A stretch of 64,000 nt of DNA from Staphylococcus simiae (GCF_017357005.1 NZ_CP071589.1:62001-126000), one strand, 5' to 3'. Shown: positions 8,720-18,700, numbered from the stretch's first letter. The notes: a model not told the origin generated them from the letters alone. Numbers and translations are program-made.

Positions 8720-8748
8720 TTAAAAAAATAATAGTATGCTGATATAAT
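8720..8748 (+). promoter_or_regulatory. promoter of first holin-like toxin locus
   Basis: TTAAAA (8720-8725), 17 bases, TATAAT (8743-8748). It would start a leader of about 85 bases before the toxin ATG at 8840. Confidence 0.5.
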
Positions 8749-8839
8749 ATATTATGAGCAAGTTGGATAGATGGTGGCTAATCTCTTAATAAAGGGGTGA
8801 TGCCTATGATGATAGAAGTTACTCCTGGAAAGGAGCAGC

Positions 8840-8920
8840 ATGACTGATTACGAAATGCTGATGGTTGTAATGACAATCATCGGTTTAGTACTGATTAGTA
8901 AAAATGATCATAAAAAATAA
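8840..8920 (+). CDS. holin-like type I toxin, copy 1
   Basis: A 26-residue peptide: MTDYEMLMVVMTIIGLVLIS then KNDHKK. It has one hydrophobic helix and a basic tail, as in the putative holin-like toxin (Hol-Tox) family of Firmicute type I TA loci. GGAAAGGAGC lies just before the start. A 13-codon frame from ATG 8806 with its own AAAGGGG site ends at TGA 8845-8847, overlapping the toxin start, so the two may be translationally coupled. Downstream is the hallmark word CCACCGTCTTTTTAACGGGC and a perfect hairpin. A near-identical copy starts at 9110. Confidence 0.8.
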   Translation: MTDYEMLMVVMTIIGLVLISKNDHKK

Positions 8921-8969
8921 CCATCTCTAACTTTGGAAGGTAATGAAATGGTTATAAACTAATTGTTTT

Positions 8970-9029
8970 AACTACAAGCCACCGTCTTTTTAACGGGCTC
9001 AAGGGCAACGTGTTACAGCACGTTGCCTT
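8970..9029 (-). ncRNA. candidate antitoxin RNA of holin-like TA copy 1
   Basis: On the minus strand TAGACA-N17-TATCAT (complement of 9036-9064) could start an RNA at about 9029. It would first form the perfect hairpin GGCAACGTG/CACGTTGCC (9004-9027), then the GAGCCCGTTAAAAAGACGG element, and overlap the 3' end of the toxin transcript. This convergent antisense layout is usual for the family. Boundaries are approximate. Confidence 0.45.
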
Positions 9030-9109
9030 ATTTATATGATAGCATGAGCACAAAAACTTGTCTATGAACTACGTTAACAAAACTGTTGTTACTCCTGGAA
9101 AGGGGCAGC

Positions 9110-9190
9110 ATGACTGATTACGAAATGCTGATGGTTGTAATGACAATCATCGGTTTAGTACTTATCAGTAAAGAAAGTCATAAAAAATAA
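9110..9190 (+). CDS. holin-like type I toxin, copy 2
   Basis: 26 residues, identical to copy 1 up to residue 21 and then ESHKK instead of NDHKK. The preceding CTGGAAAGGGGCAGC and the 3' CTACCGTCTTTTTAACGGGC element are also conserved. Upstream DNA differs from copy 1 beyond the word GTTACTCCTGGAAAGG, so the duplication covers only the toxin unit. A 17-codon frame (9064-9117) ends in the same VTPGKxQHD as the one before copy 1. Confidence 0.78.
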   Translation: MTDYEMLMVVMTIIGLVLISKESHKK

Positions 9191-9242
9191 TCATCTCTAA
9201 AACTTTGGAAAATTAGATGGTTATTTTAGAAAATAACATTTA

Positions 9243-9293
9243 AGCTACCGTCTTTTTAACGGGCTCAAGGACAATGTGTTGTAGCACGTTGCC
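9243..9293 (-). ncRNA. candidate antitoxin RNA of holin-like TA copy 2
   Basis: Repeats the copy 1 layout: CTACCGTCTTTTTAACGGGC followed by a terminal stem that is weakened here (ACAATGTG against CACGTTGC, with mismatches). The equivalent minus-strand promoter is less clear than in copy 1. The rest of 9294-9519 shows nothing else. Confidence 0.35.
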
Positions 9294-9519
9294 TTATTTA
9301 TATTTTATTATAAGTAAAATATCTGCGTATTTCAATAATATAAAAACTATGTCATAAAATAACAGTGTTTTCATATATAGTGTTTGTGGTAATTAATAAT
9401 TAATTTTGAATATACAGATAGATATTGAATGTATTTTGAGAAATGGATGAATTTAGTAGCATGATTGTTAGTAAACTAAGTCATATATCTGATTAAGATA
9501 TTCAAAAGGAGTGTATATT

Positions 9520-9711
9520 GTGGACAAAAAGAAAGTATATACGGTTCCCAGATTCTGTCTTATCATTTTAAGTTTTGTTTTCTTTATGACTATTTTGTCT
9601 TTTTCTTCTACGATAGGATTTAAAAATAATCTCTTAATTTCATTACCATTTCTATCTCTAATTTTTATCTATACTCTTAATTTTATTAACTATAGGAAAA
9701 ATAATAAGTAG
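9520..9711 (+). CDS. small two-TM membrane protein, unknown
   Basis: 63 residues from GTG 9520, set by AAAGGAG at 9505-9511; an earlier in-frame GTG at 9511 lies inside that site. Basic N-terminus, two hydrophobic segments (about 10-28 and 36-54), basic Asn/Lys tail. No family recognised. It is transcribed alone and faces the operon at 9832-11306 across a shared terminator. Confidence 0.6.
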   Translation: MDKKKVYTVPRFCLIILSFVFFMTILSFSSTIGFKNNLLISLPFLSLIFIYTLNFINYRKNNK

Positions 9712-9746
9712 GCATTGATACTATTTCAATCGTAATAGCAATATAC

Positions 9747-9786
9747 AAGAAGCATAGAACATTAACAATGTTGTTCTGTGCTTCTT
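9747..9786. terminator. bidirectional terminator
   Basis: AAGAAGCATAGAACA pairs with TGTTCTGTGCTTCTT with one mismatch. It serves the plus-strand small gene and the minus-strand operon that ends at 9832. Confidence 0.8.
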
Positions 9787-9831
9787 TGAAATTTAGTAAC
9801 ATAGCCTCGTATGCATTTATATCTTGAATGA

Positions 9832-10332
9832 CTATTTAATCTTTTTATCAAACCTATTTAAATTATCATAAACTAAAACAGCACCATCTGGTTCTACCTT
9901 AAATGTTAATCCACCACCAGCACCACCTTTATTGCTAGCTAAAATTTCCCAATTACCAGTAGTTGAATTAAAGACAGGTTCTTTATACTTGTACATATCT
10001 TTTTCATAACCATTATGGTCCATTGCTGCAAATAGATAATCGAATACATTATTACGATTTACTTCTACTTGAGTGGATTTATTATTAGTTGACGCTTCAT
10101 TAGAGTCAATTGAAGTTTGTTCATTATTATTTTCATTTTGAGAACTAGAACTTTGATCATCAGAATTAGAATTGTTTTTACCAATATCTTCTTGTGTCTG
10201 CTGAGCTACTGCTTTTGTGTTGTCATTATTCTTAGTTATCATATCGTAGGCGATAAATGCACCTAAAACAATCATAGTAATTAATAAAGTGGTAATTATA
10301 ATAGCAAAGATTATTCCTAATATTTTTTTCAT
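9832..10332 (-). CDS. membrane-anchored protein with TcaA-like C-terminal domain
   Basis: 166 residues from ATG 10332 (a TTG three codons earlier is possible). One N-terminal TM helix (about 2-27, ILGIIFAIIITTLLITMI), a Ser/Asn/Gln/Asp-rich linker (about 35-90), then a C-terminal domain of about 70 residues. That domain follows the pattern VxRxNVxDxL...KYKEPVF...GxWxI...GG...FKVxxDGAVxVYDN, which is also seen at the C-terminus of the TcaA-like gene at 36108. No lipobox. It is the last gene of a three-gene minus-strand operon. Likely exported and anchored by its N-terminus; function unknown. Confidence 0.75.
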   Translation of the reverse strand: MKKILGIIFAIIITTLLITMIVLGAFIAYDMITKNNDNTKAVAQQTQEDIGKNNSNSDDQSSSSQNENNNEQTSIDSNEASTNNKSTQVEVNRNNVFDYLFAAMDHNGYEKDMYKYKEPVFNSTTGNWEILASNKGGAGGGLTFKVEPDGAVLVYDNLNRFDKKIK

Positions 10333-10365
10333 TTCTATCAATTCCCAATCCCTTATGTTTTAAAA

Positions 10366-10815
10366 TTAGTGTATACCTTCGGCAGGAACGCCACCTTGTC
10401 CTACATCACCTGCAGGTAAACCATTAATAGTTTCTGTCTTGCCATCTCCGTTTTCGTCTGTAAACTCTGTGACTTGAATTTCAGGCATTTTATTTTTGTT
10501 AGTTGTAGGTTGTGTAGTGGTTTTAGGTGACGGTGTCACAGGTTGTTGTGTATTAGCAGGATGTATATTATTTTGTTGTTGCTGATTGTAATCTTCTGTT
10601 ACATTTTGTTCTTGTTGTGATGAATCTTCTTCATCTTTCTTTGTGTCATCATGTGTTTGCTTTTTTGAAGTTTGATTACTTTTCTTATGCTGGCTCGTAT
10701 CATTTGAAGCGACATGTTGATATTTATTCCAAGCAATGAAGCCACCTAAAATGATGCTGACAACGAGTAATGTAGTAATAATTATCGACACAGCAATTGT
10801 GATTAATTTTTTCAT
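10366..10815 (-). CDS. membrane-anchored low-complexity protein
   Basis: 149 residues; AAGGAGATAT precedes the ATG. N-terminal TM (about 3-28) of the same wording as its downstream neighbour (IIITTLL, ILGGFIAW). A long Lys/Asp/Gln/Thr-rich linker (about 34-108) leads to a short C-terminus holding DENGDGKTETINGLPAG and ending in VPAEGIH. The DENGDG stretch resembles a calcium-loop motif, but one copy is weak evidence. Middle gene of the operon, 14 bases after the previous stop. Confidence 0.7.
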   Translation of the reverse strand: MKKLITIAVSIIITTLLVVSIILGGFIAWNKYQHVASNDTSQHKKSNQTSKKQTHDDTKKDEEDSSQQEQNVTEDYNQQQQNNIHPANTQQPVTPSPKTTTQPTTNKNKMPEIQVTEFTDENGDGKTETINGLPAGDVGQGGVPAEGIH

Positions 10816-10829
10816 AAATTTATATCTCC

Positions 10830-11306
10830 TTATTTATAGCGTTCCTCTGTTGCTCCACCACCAGATTGAGACATTACGTCATCTACATATTGTTGCAAAC
10901 TTGTTCCTGCTGGCAGGTTATTAATATCAGTGTTTGCCATCAATTCTTCTCTAATTTGACCTTTTGTTTTACCAACGTCTTCATTATGAAGTGGGTTGCC
11001 TTTGATGACTTCATTATCATCTGGTCTAGGTTCAGGTGTCACTTCATTCGTTGTATTATTTTGATTACTTGTAACGTTATCTCCTGCATTTGTTGTATCC
11101 ATATTTTGAGTGGATGTATTTGTTTGAGTAGGTTTCTCATCTTTGTCATTATTCGATGTCTTTTTATTTTCAGATGAATGTTTGTCAGAAGATGAAGTAA
11201 CTTTGTCATTGTGTAATTCTTGATAAATTTTCCATTCATATATGATAAAAAGAGATAATAAGGAAATAATTAAAATTCCGCCAATACTTAAAAAAATTTT
11301 CTTCAT
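10830..11306 (-). CDS. membrane-anchored low-complexity protein, first gene of operon
   Basis: 158 residues from ATG 11306, chosen for the AAAGGG upstream. One N-terminal TM (about 2-22), then a Ser/Asn/Asp/Thr-rich linker (35-95). The C-terminal 60 residues include KTKGQIREELMANTDINNLPAGTS and YVDDVMSQSGGG. The I-N-x-LPAG word is shared with the next gene. It looks like a type II membrane protein with its C-terminus outside. No family recognised. Confidence 0.7.
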   Translation of the reverse strand: MKKIFLSIGGILIISLLSLFIIYEWKIYQELHNDKVTSSSDKHSSENKKTSNNDKDEKPTQTNTSTQNMDTTNAGDNVTSNQNNTTNEVTPEPRPDDNEVIKGNPLHNEDVGKTKGQIREELMANTDINNLPAGTSLQQYVDDVMSQSGGGATEERYK

Positions 11307-12136
11307 TAACACAACCCTTTCTGTTTATTATTTATATTAATATTTTAATTGATTTTACTAGTCTTTTCTATGTTTATTTCAATTAATTAAAATACTTTTT
11401 ATAAATCAACTAAAAATAGTTATGTATTAGTTAAATTAATGTTAGAAGTTGTTATTAATCATATTCATTGTTTGTCTTGAATCAAAGTTCGCTCACTTTA
11501 GCAATATCAATCTTTCATCATATTTATGCGTATTCAAAAGGCACGTAGCATAACAATATTTACCATTCCTGTCATGCAATGACACAGTATAGCTTCATTG
11601 TTCTTCTTAAGTCGCACAATAACGCGCATATCAAAATTGTACATCCTTAAACAATCAACCATCTCCATGACTAAATGGTCATTCCTCAATTACTTGCTTA
11701 ATAGTCTTCTACTTTCTTAAAACATTCTTCCATCACTTGCTCCATAGTTCGATACTTCCTTAAACCATTCCGTTATCACTTATCAAATATTTTTCCACCA
11801 CGCTAATAGGCCTTCACCTCTCTGCTCCTCTAATTCTCCAATCCTTTCCTTTTCTTTAATCATTTCTATTTTTTTACTTCACAAATCCTTCCCTGTACTC
11901 AAAACTTTTGCTAATTTAGCTAATACAAAATTCTTTGTCACTAGCAATATTTATTCTGTGTTTATTTCATTATTTTTTGATATAATAATTTTAATAAACA
12001 TCACACTATTAAATTTATTAAATATTAAATATTTATACAAAACGATATGGAGTCACGTAGTACAGTAGATAAATAGAGAAAACTTTTCCTTCATGAACTT
12101 CACATCGAGTAGTCAATAGGGGGAGAAGATAAAGTT
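11307..12136. other. non-coding gap with pyrimidine-rich stretch
   Basis: No convincing gene. From about 11640 to 11900 the plus strand is markedly rich in C and T, so the minus strand is purine-rich. It holds several short frames ending in stops (for example one of about 23 codons with EELEEQRGEGLLAWWKNI-like wording), which looks like a decayed minus-strand gene. The 20-base repeat copy is at 11638-11657. A TATAAT at about 11980 may belong to the tarI promoter. Confidence 0.45.
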
Positions 12137-12853
12137 ATGATTTATGCTGGTATATTAGCAGGTGGTATTGGCTCTAGAATGGGCAATGTCCCACTACCTA
12201 AACAGTTTTTAGATTTAGATGGTAAGCCCATACTGATACATACAATTGAAAAATTTATGTTAGTGAATGATTTCGATAAAATTTTCATCGCCACACCACA
12301 AAAATGGGTATCACATACGAAAGATATATTACGCAAACATTACATTAATGATGACAGAATCGAAGTGATACAAGGAGGCACTGACCGTAATGAAACCATT
12401 ATGAACATCATTCATGAAATTGAACATAGACAACCAATTACTGATGATGATGTGATTATCACGCATGATGCTGTTAGACCATTTTTAACGCATAGAATCA
12501 TTAAAGAAAATATCGACAATGTTTTGAAATATGGTGCAGTGGATACCGTCATATCTGCGACGGATACTATCGTGACATCAACTGATGGTGAATACGTACA
12601 TACTATACCGGTTCGAAATGAGATGTACCAAGGGCAAACACCACAGTCATTTAATATTAAGTTATTAAGAAATAGCTATAAAGCATTGTCTGCAGAACAG
12701 AAGGACATATTGACTGATGCGTGTAAGATTCTTATAGTGGCTAATCAACAAGTGAGATTAGTACGTGGGGAATTATATAACATTAAAATAACAACACCCT
12801 ATGACCTAAAGGTGGCTAATTCCATCTTAAAAGGCGGGATGTTAAATGATTAA
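12137..12853 (+). CDS. tarI: ribitol-5-phosphate cytidylyltransferase
   Basis: 238 residues of the IspD/TarI nucleotidyltransferase family. CTP-binding [10 protein letters not shown] (7-16) with PKQFL (21-25), [10 protein letters not shown] (79-88) and HDAVRPF (110-116) are all present. It joins CTP and D-ribitol-5-phosphate to CDP-ribitol, the donor for wall teichoic acid. It overlaps tarJ by 8 bases, showing translational coupling. A GGGGGAGA ribosome site precedes it. Confidence 0.93.
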   Translation: MIYAGILAGGIGSRMGNVPLPKQFLDLDGKPILIHTIEKFMLVNDFDKIFIATPQKWVSHTKDILRKHYINDDRIEVIQGGTDRNETIMNIIHEIEHRQPITDDDVIITHDAVRPFLTHRIIKENIDNVLKYGAVDTVISATDTIVTSTDGEYVHTIPVRNEMYQGQTPQSFNIKLLRNSYKALSAEQKDILTDACKILIVANQQVRLVRGELYNIKITTPYDLKVANSILKGGMLND

Positions 12854-13874
12854 TCAAGTCTATCAGCTTGTTGCACCAAGACAATTCGAAGTCACTTACA
12901 ATAATGAAACGATTAATAGTAACAAAGTGGTTGTTAGACCTCTTTATTTATCTATATGTGCAGCAGATCAACGATACTATACAGGTCAACGACATGAAGA
13001 TGTCTTACGTCAAAAATTGCCAATGTCTTTAATTCATGAAGCAGTTGGAGAAGTCGTTTACGATAGTGCCAATGTCTATAAAACAGGAACTAAAGTGATG
13101 ATGGTACCTAACACACCAGTCGAGACGCATCCTATGATTGCTGAAAATTACTTGCCTAGTAGTCACTTTAGATCTAGTGGGTTTGATGGCTTTATGCAGG
13201 ATTATGTTTTTATAGCACATGATCGGGTGGTCGAAGTTGACCCTAGTATCACAGATTTAAGTACGATGTCATACACTGAATTGGTCACTGTTAGTTGGCA
13301 TGCCATTCAACGTTTTGAGCGTAAAGCACATACGAATAGAATGCGTCTTGCAATATGGGGAGATGGCAATTTAGGTTATATTACGGCAGTGTTACTGAAG
13401 AAACGTTATCCGAATGCGTCTATCGCCATCTTTGGTAAGACGGATTATAAGTTGAGTCACTTTTCATTCGTTGATGATATTTATCATATCCATGACATAC
13501 CACAAGGAGTGACGTTTGATCATGCTTTCGAATGTGTAGGAGGTAAAGGTAGCCAGTCAGCACTAAAACAAATCATTGATTTCATAACACCTGAGGGTAC
13601 CGTGAGTCTACTCGGTGTTAGTGAATATCCAATTGAAGTGAACACTAGATTAGTCTTAGAAAAAGGATTAACGCTATTTGGTAGTAGTAGAAGTGGTGCT
13701 CAAGATTTTAAAGAAGTGATGGCTTTTTACGCTAAGTATCCAGATGTTGTGGAAAAGTTAGCTTTATTAAAAGGTAACGAATGTGATATTAGAACAATTA
13801 GTGATGCTATCAATGCATTTGAAACAGATTTATCAATGTCATGGGGGAAAACAGTATTAAAATGGACAATGTAG
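12846..13874 (+). CDS. tarJ: ribulose-5-phosphate reductase
   Basis: 342 residues of the zinc-containing medium-chain dehydrogenase family. Zn-site residues [14 protein letters not shown] (Cys about 38) and HEAVGE (His about 64) are followed by the Rossmann motif GDGNLGY near 170. It reduces D-ribulose-5-phosphate to ribitol-5-phosphate with NADPH, acting with TarI. Length fits the S. aureus enzyme. It overlaps both neighbours in the tar operon. Confidence 0.93.
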   Translation: MINQVYQLVAPRQFEVTYNNETINSNKVVVRPLYLSICAADQRYYTGQRHEDVLRQKLPMSLIHEAVGEVVYDSANVYKTGTKVMMVPNTPVETHPMIAENYLPSSHFRSSGFDGFMQDYVFIAHDRVVEVDPSITDLSTMSYTELVTVSWHAIQRFERKAHTNRMRLAIWGDGNLGYITAVLLKKRYPNASIAIFGKTDYKLSHFSFVDDIYHIHDIPQGVTFDHAFECVGGKGSQSALKQIIDFITPEGTVSLLGVSEYPIEVNTRLVLEKGLTLFGSSRSGAQDFKEVMAFYAKYPDVVEKLALLKGNECDIRTISDAINAFETDLSMSWGKTVLKWTM

Positions 13875-15577
13875 TACTTAACAATGTAAATAGTAGTGAA
13901 GCAAATGTATTTATAGATAATATTTATTGGGAACGCGTCCAAATGTATATTACTGGGCATTTAGGATTCAATATGAGTATTCAAGGTACTTTTCAACTTC
14001 AAAATGTCAATAGTGAAGAAGTGATACCGATTAAACATGTTCGCATGGAGGGAAATAAATTTACATGTCGCTTTAATGTTTCGGCAGTGGATGGTAGCTA
14101 TTTATTGTCAGGCACATATCAGCTGGTATATACAACTAAAGAAGGGCAGCATCATGCGACAATAAGTCAAAAGTTATTAAAAGTAAATCAACAATTATTA
14201 ACTTTATTCCAACAAAATGACTTAAATCAATTTAATCATGATGATAATTATGTATTGCAACTGTTGACTAAAGTATTTAGAAAAAATGGTAATTCAACAA
14301 AGCATTGTTACACTGTAACACCAGAAATTGACCCATATAACAATGATATGATGCTTAAAGTGAAGTATATCAATTACAAATCTAAAGGGCGTTCTAAAAA
14401 AAGAAAGTTCTCGTTAAACAAAACGCGACGTAGATGGTGGTTGAAAACGCGAGAAGGTATATTTAACGCTATTTTCAATACGTCTAAATTCATTCATAAC
14501 AAGAAGACGAATACCGTATTATTTTCTTCGGAATCACGTGCTAACTTATCGGGAAATTTCAAATTTATCTATGATGAAATGATAAGACAACATATCGATG
14601 AGAAATATAAAATTCATCAAATTTATAAAGCTAATATTACTGATAGATATAAATTGACTGATAAATTCAAATTACCATACTTATATGGGAAAGCAGATAT
14701 CATTTTCGTTGATGATTTCCATCCTACATTAAATAAAGTTAAATTCAGACCGTCACAAGACATTATTCAAGTATGGCATGCTGTAGGTGCATTTAAGACT
14801 GTAGGCTACAGTCGTGCTGGTAAACAGGGTGGTCTTTTCTTCGGTTCAAAAGCACATCGAAATTATACGAAAGTGTATGTTTCTTCAAAATCTGTAATAC
14901 CAATGTATGCTGAAGCATTTGGCATGGATGAAAGCCAAGTGATTCCTACAGGTGTACCACGTACAGATATCTTATTTGATGACTCTTATGCACAACAAAT
15001 TAGAGATAAGATGTCACAAGAATTACCAATCATCAAGGGTAAAAAGGTCGTACTATTTGCTCCAACCTTTAGGGGTAATGGTCATAAGTCAGCACATTAT
15101 CCATTTGACAATATTGATTTTGATCGTTTAGCAACATATTGTCGCAATCATAATGCTGTCGTGTTGTTTAAAATGCATCCTTTTGTCAAAGAACGCGTAC
15201 CTATTCCAACTGAATACCAAGCTTACTTCCAAGATATTGCCGATTATAGGGAAGTTAATGATTTATTATTTATTACTGATATTTTAATTACTGACTATTC
15301 ATCTTTAATATATGAATTTGCTTGTTTTAAACGTCCAATGTTATTTTATGCCTTTGATTTGGAAGATTATATTGCCACACGTGATTTTTATGAACCGTAT
15401 GTATCGTTTGTCCCAGGTAAAATTGTACGTCAGTTTGATGAAGTTATGCAGTCGTTGGAACATAACGATTTTGATATAGAAAAAGTTAAAACATTTTTAG
15501 ATAAAAATTTTGATCATCAAGATGGTCTAGCAAGTCAACGTTTAGTCAATGATGTCTTTAACTCACAAACGACATAA
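13862..15577 (+). CDS. tarL: ribitol-phosphate polymerase / CDP-ribitol transferase
   Basis: 571 residues from ATG 13862, overlapping the tarJ stop by 13 bases; another in-frame ATG at 13841 is less likely. The N-terminal domain is followed by the CDP-glycerol/ribitol transferase domain (about 200-565) with QVWHAVGAFKTVGYSR, PTGVPRTD, APTFRG, LFKMHPF and ITDYSSLIYEF. It works at the inner membrane face on the lipid-linked linkage unit and polymerises ribitol phosphate from CDP-ribitol. Membership of the TarF/TarL/TarK group is clear; the exact TarL role is inferred from tarIJ linkage. Confidence 0.87.
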   Translation: MDNVVLNNVNSSEANVFIDNIYWERVQMYITGHLGFNMSIQGTFQLQNVNSEEVIPIKHVRMEGNKFTCRFNVSAVDGSYLLSGTYQLVYTTKEGQHHATISQKLLKVNQQLLTLFQQNDLNQFNHDDNYVLQLLTKVFRKNGNSTKHCYTVTPEIDPYNNDMMLKVKYINYKSKGRSKKRKFSLNKTRRRWWLKTREGIFNAIFNTSKFIHNKKTNTVLFSSESRANLSGNFKFIYDEMIRQHIDEKYKIHQIYKANITDRYKLTDKFKLPYLYGKADIIFVDDFHPTLNKVKFRPSQDIIQVWHAVGAFKTVGYSRAGKQGGLFFGSKAHRNYTKVYVSSKSVIPMYAEAFGMDESQVIPTGVPRTDILFDDSYAQQIRDKMSQELPIIKGKKVVLFAPTFRGNGHKSAHYPFDNIDFDRLATYCRNHNAVVLFKMHPFVKERVPIPTEYQAYFQDIADYREVNDLLFITDILITDYSSLIYEFACFKRPMLFYAFDLEDYIATRDFYEPYVSFVPGKIVRQFDEVMQSLEHNDFDIEKVKTFLDKNFDHQDGLASQRLVNDVFNSQTT

Positions 15578-15770
15578 TTGATTTGTGCATCATTATCATA
15601 AATTCAATAAACACATAAGCTAAAATAACTGAATTTTCAAACAAATAAAATGTTTAATAATATCAATCACTAAAATAATTGTTGTGGTGATGTATTAAAC
15701 GTCAACTATAACTGTTTCAAGATGATTGGAACATACGACGTGTTCTTGTTGTGAAGGAATTAGAAAGGTA

Positions 15771-18700
15771 ATGGGAAATATGAGGAATAGAAAACTGTGG
15801 ATATTTAATGCCACAAATGAATTTGCTGGTAATCCTAAATGGTTGTTTATTTACATCAATAAATTTCGCAAAGATATCGAAGCATATTGGATGTGTAATG
15901 ATATTAATATCGTTAACAAAGTTAGAAAGTTAGGGTTCAAAGCTGAAACGTATCATTCTAACAAAGCTGAAAAGTTAAAAAGCGAAGCGGGTGTATTTGT
16001 CGTACATCAAGTTAAAGAACATATACCAGTTAAATTTAAGAATGAAGTGGTTATTCTGAATTTATGGCATGGTGTGGGTATTAAACCCATTGAACGCTTT
16101 GTTGACTCTCCAGGTATTAGACAACGTATTTACAAGAAATATATCAAATATAATGAAATTTATCGCAATAATCAATTATGTTTAGTAACGTCTCCGTTAA
16201 TGGAACGTCACTTCTGTAAGATGTTCAATTTGAGCGAGGATCAAGTTGTGCGTTCAGGTTATCCAGCCAATATGTTTGATAAACAGATGTTCAGTTCATT
16301 CGATCATGACATTCGACAGCAAAAGGGATTGAATACGGATACTAAAATTGCGTTATATGCACCTACATTTAGAGACTATGACATGACTAACTTTTTCGGC
16401 CAAGCCATACCAAATATGCCAGAATTACTGACAACATTAAAGAACAACAACATATTATTAATTATTAAAATGCATTACTTAGTCAAAAAGGATATTAATT
16501 ATCTTGCTTATAAAAAATTGTATGGCAACCATCCTAATATTCTGTTCTGGGATAATGATAAAGATATTTATGAAATTTTTGATCAAATAAATATCGGAAT
16601 TGTAGATTATTCTTCTATTTATTACGATTTGTTAGCTTCAGGTGTACAACATTTTATTCGTTATATTTATGATTACGATAAATATACTGCCAATCGAACA
16701 TTAGTACATGATTATCAAGAGATGACTTCCGGAACCATAGCATCAAACTTTGATGACTTGCTGGCAATGTTAAGTCATATAGAGTCATTGCCATTTGATG
16801 AACAGAAGAATGAGACGATTTTACAGCAGTTTTGGCAATATGATTTAGATACTGACAATGGTTTTGAAAAGATTATTGAAGCAACATTAAACTATCAGAT
16901 TAAGACATTACAGTTACCTAAATTATACAGTTTTGATATTTTCGATACGATTATTCAACGTAAGACCTTAAAGCCTGAAGGGATTTTCCTCTATGTTAAA
17001 GATAAATTAATCACATTGAAGGCAGATTTACCAGCCTATGTCATTCATAACTATCCGCGCGTAAGAAGCCAAGCTGAAAGTTATATGAGAGATTATTATA
17101 AGAAATCTGAATTTGTGCGTGATGATAAGCGACTAGAAATAAAGTTTCAAGATATTATCGCTAGGATTCAGTCGGTATATGATTTAACGAGTGAGCAAGC
17201 ACAACTACTATATGATTTGGAAATCGAAGCAGAATTGAATAACGTCGAAGCTAAAGAAGATAAATTGGCACTCCTATATGATTTATTAGATCACAATCAA
17301 GATGTCATTTTAATCAGTGATATGTACTTACCTAAAGACGTCATCATTCAAATGTTAACTAAAGTAGATCCCAAGTTGGCAGAATTACCTCTTTATGTAT
17401 CTAGTGACAAGGGTAATCAGAAATCAACGAGTTTACTATACTTAGATGTCTTTGAGGATTTGAACTACGATTATGCAGAATGGATTCACTACGGTGATAA
17501 TAAACATGCTGATTTTACAGTTCCTAAAAAGTTAAATATCAAACCGAAACATCATAAATTAACAAAATTCAATGCCTATGAGAATGCGATTCTAAAGCGT
17601 AACAAACAATACGATACATTTTTACTTACAACGCAACTAGCGAGATTTCGTCAAAAGGATTATGACAACTTAAACTATTATGTCTATGGCTATATTAGTA
17701 GTTATTTTGTACCATATGTAAGTTGGTCCATTAAAAAGGCACTCAAAGAAAATATTCAAACGTTATACTTTATTTCAAGAGATGGCGAACTACTTAAAAA
17801 AATTGCTGATGCGATTATTGCTGTCAAAGGTTATGACATTCAAACTAAATATATTTATGGATCGCGTAAAGCATGGCGTATTCCATCATTTATAGATCAT
17901 ATAGATCAAGAATTCTTTTCAGTATTTGGAAATTTAGCAGGCTTAACTAACTTTGATAGTGCTATCAAAGCATTACATATTAGTGAACAAGAGTTTGAGC
18001 AAGTATTTCCACAATTACAACATCTTAACAAGGTTAGTAAATTAACTAACAATGATAGAGAACTCATTAGAATAACAGCACAATATAATAAAGCGTATCA
18101 CAAATTGTTGCTTGATAAAGCGCGTCAAGAAAGAGATATTGTTAATGATTATTTACGCCAAGAAATTGATTTCAATGAGAAGTTTGCTTTCGTAGAATAT
18201 TGGGGTCGAGGCTATACACAAGATTGTCTGGATCGGCTGTTAAATAACATTAGTGAACAACCTATCGATACCATTTTCTTCTATGCGAGAAGTATTTATC
18301 CAACAATTGGTACAGCAGTTAGATATAATTACACAAGTAAGATGACATCACTTATTTTTATCGAGTCTATCTTTGCGAATATACCATACCAAAGTGTTCC
18401 AGGATATCGTCGAAATAATGATATGGTGGAACCTATCATTCAACCGAAAAATTATGACAAAGATTTATATCAAGCTATGGATAATATCTTACCAGAGTTT
18501 ATTACATCATTTTATAGTAAACATTATATCAATGAAGATGAACTAAAACGAAACTTTTATGACTTTGGGGTGGATTATTTTAGAACGCAACCTGAAGATG
18601 ATCGTATCGTGAAATACTTTGCACCTTTGAAAGACTCAGTAGTCTTATTTGAACCTGAGGTAGAGTATGCACCAGCAATCAGTTATAAGATGGCATCGCA

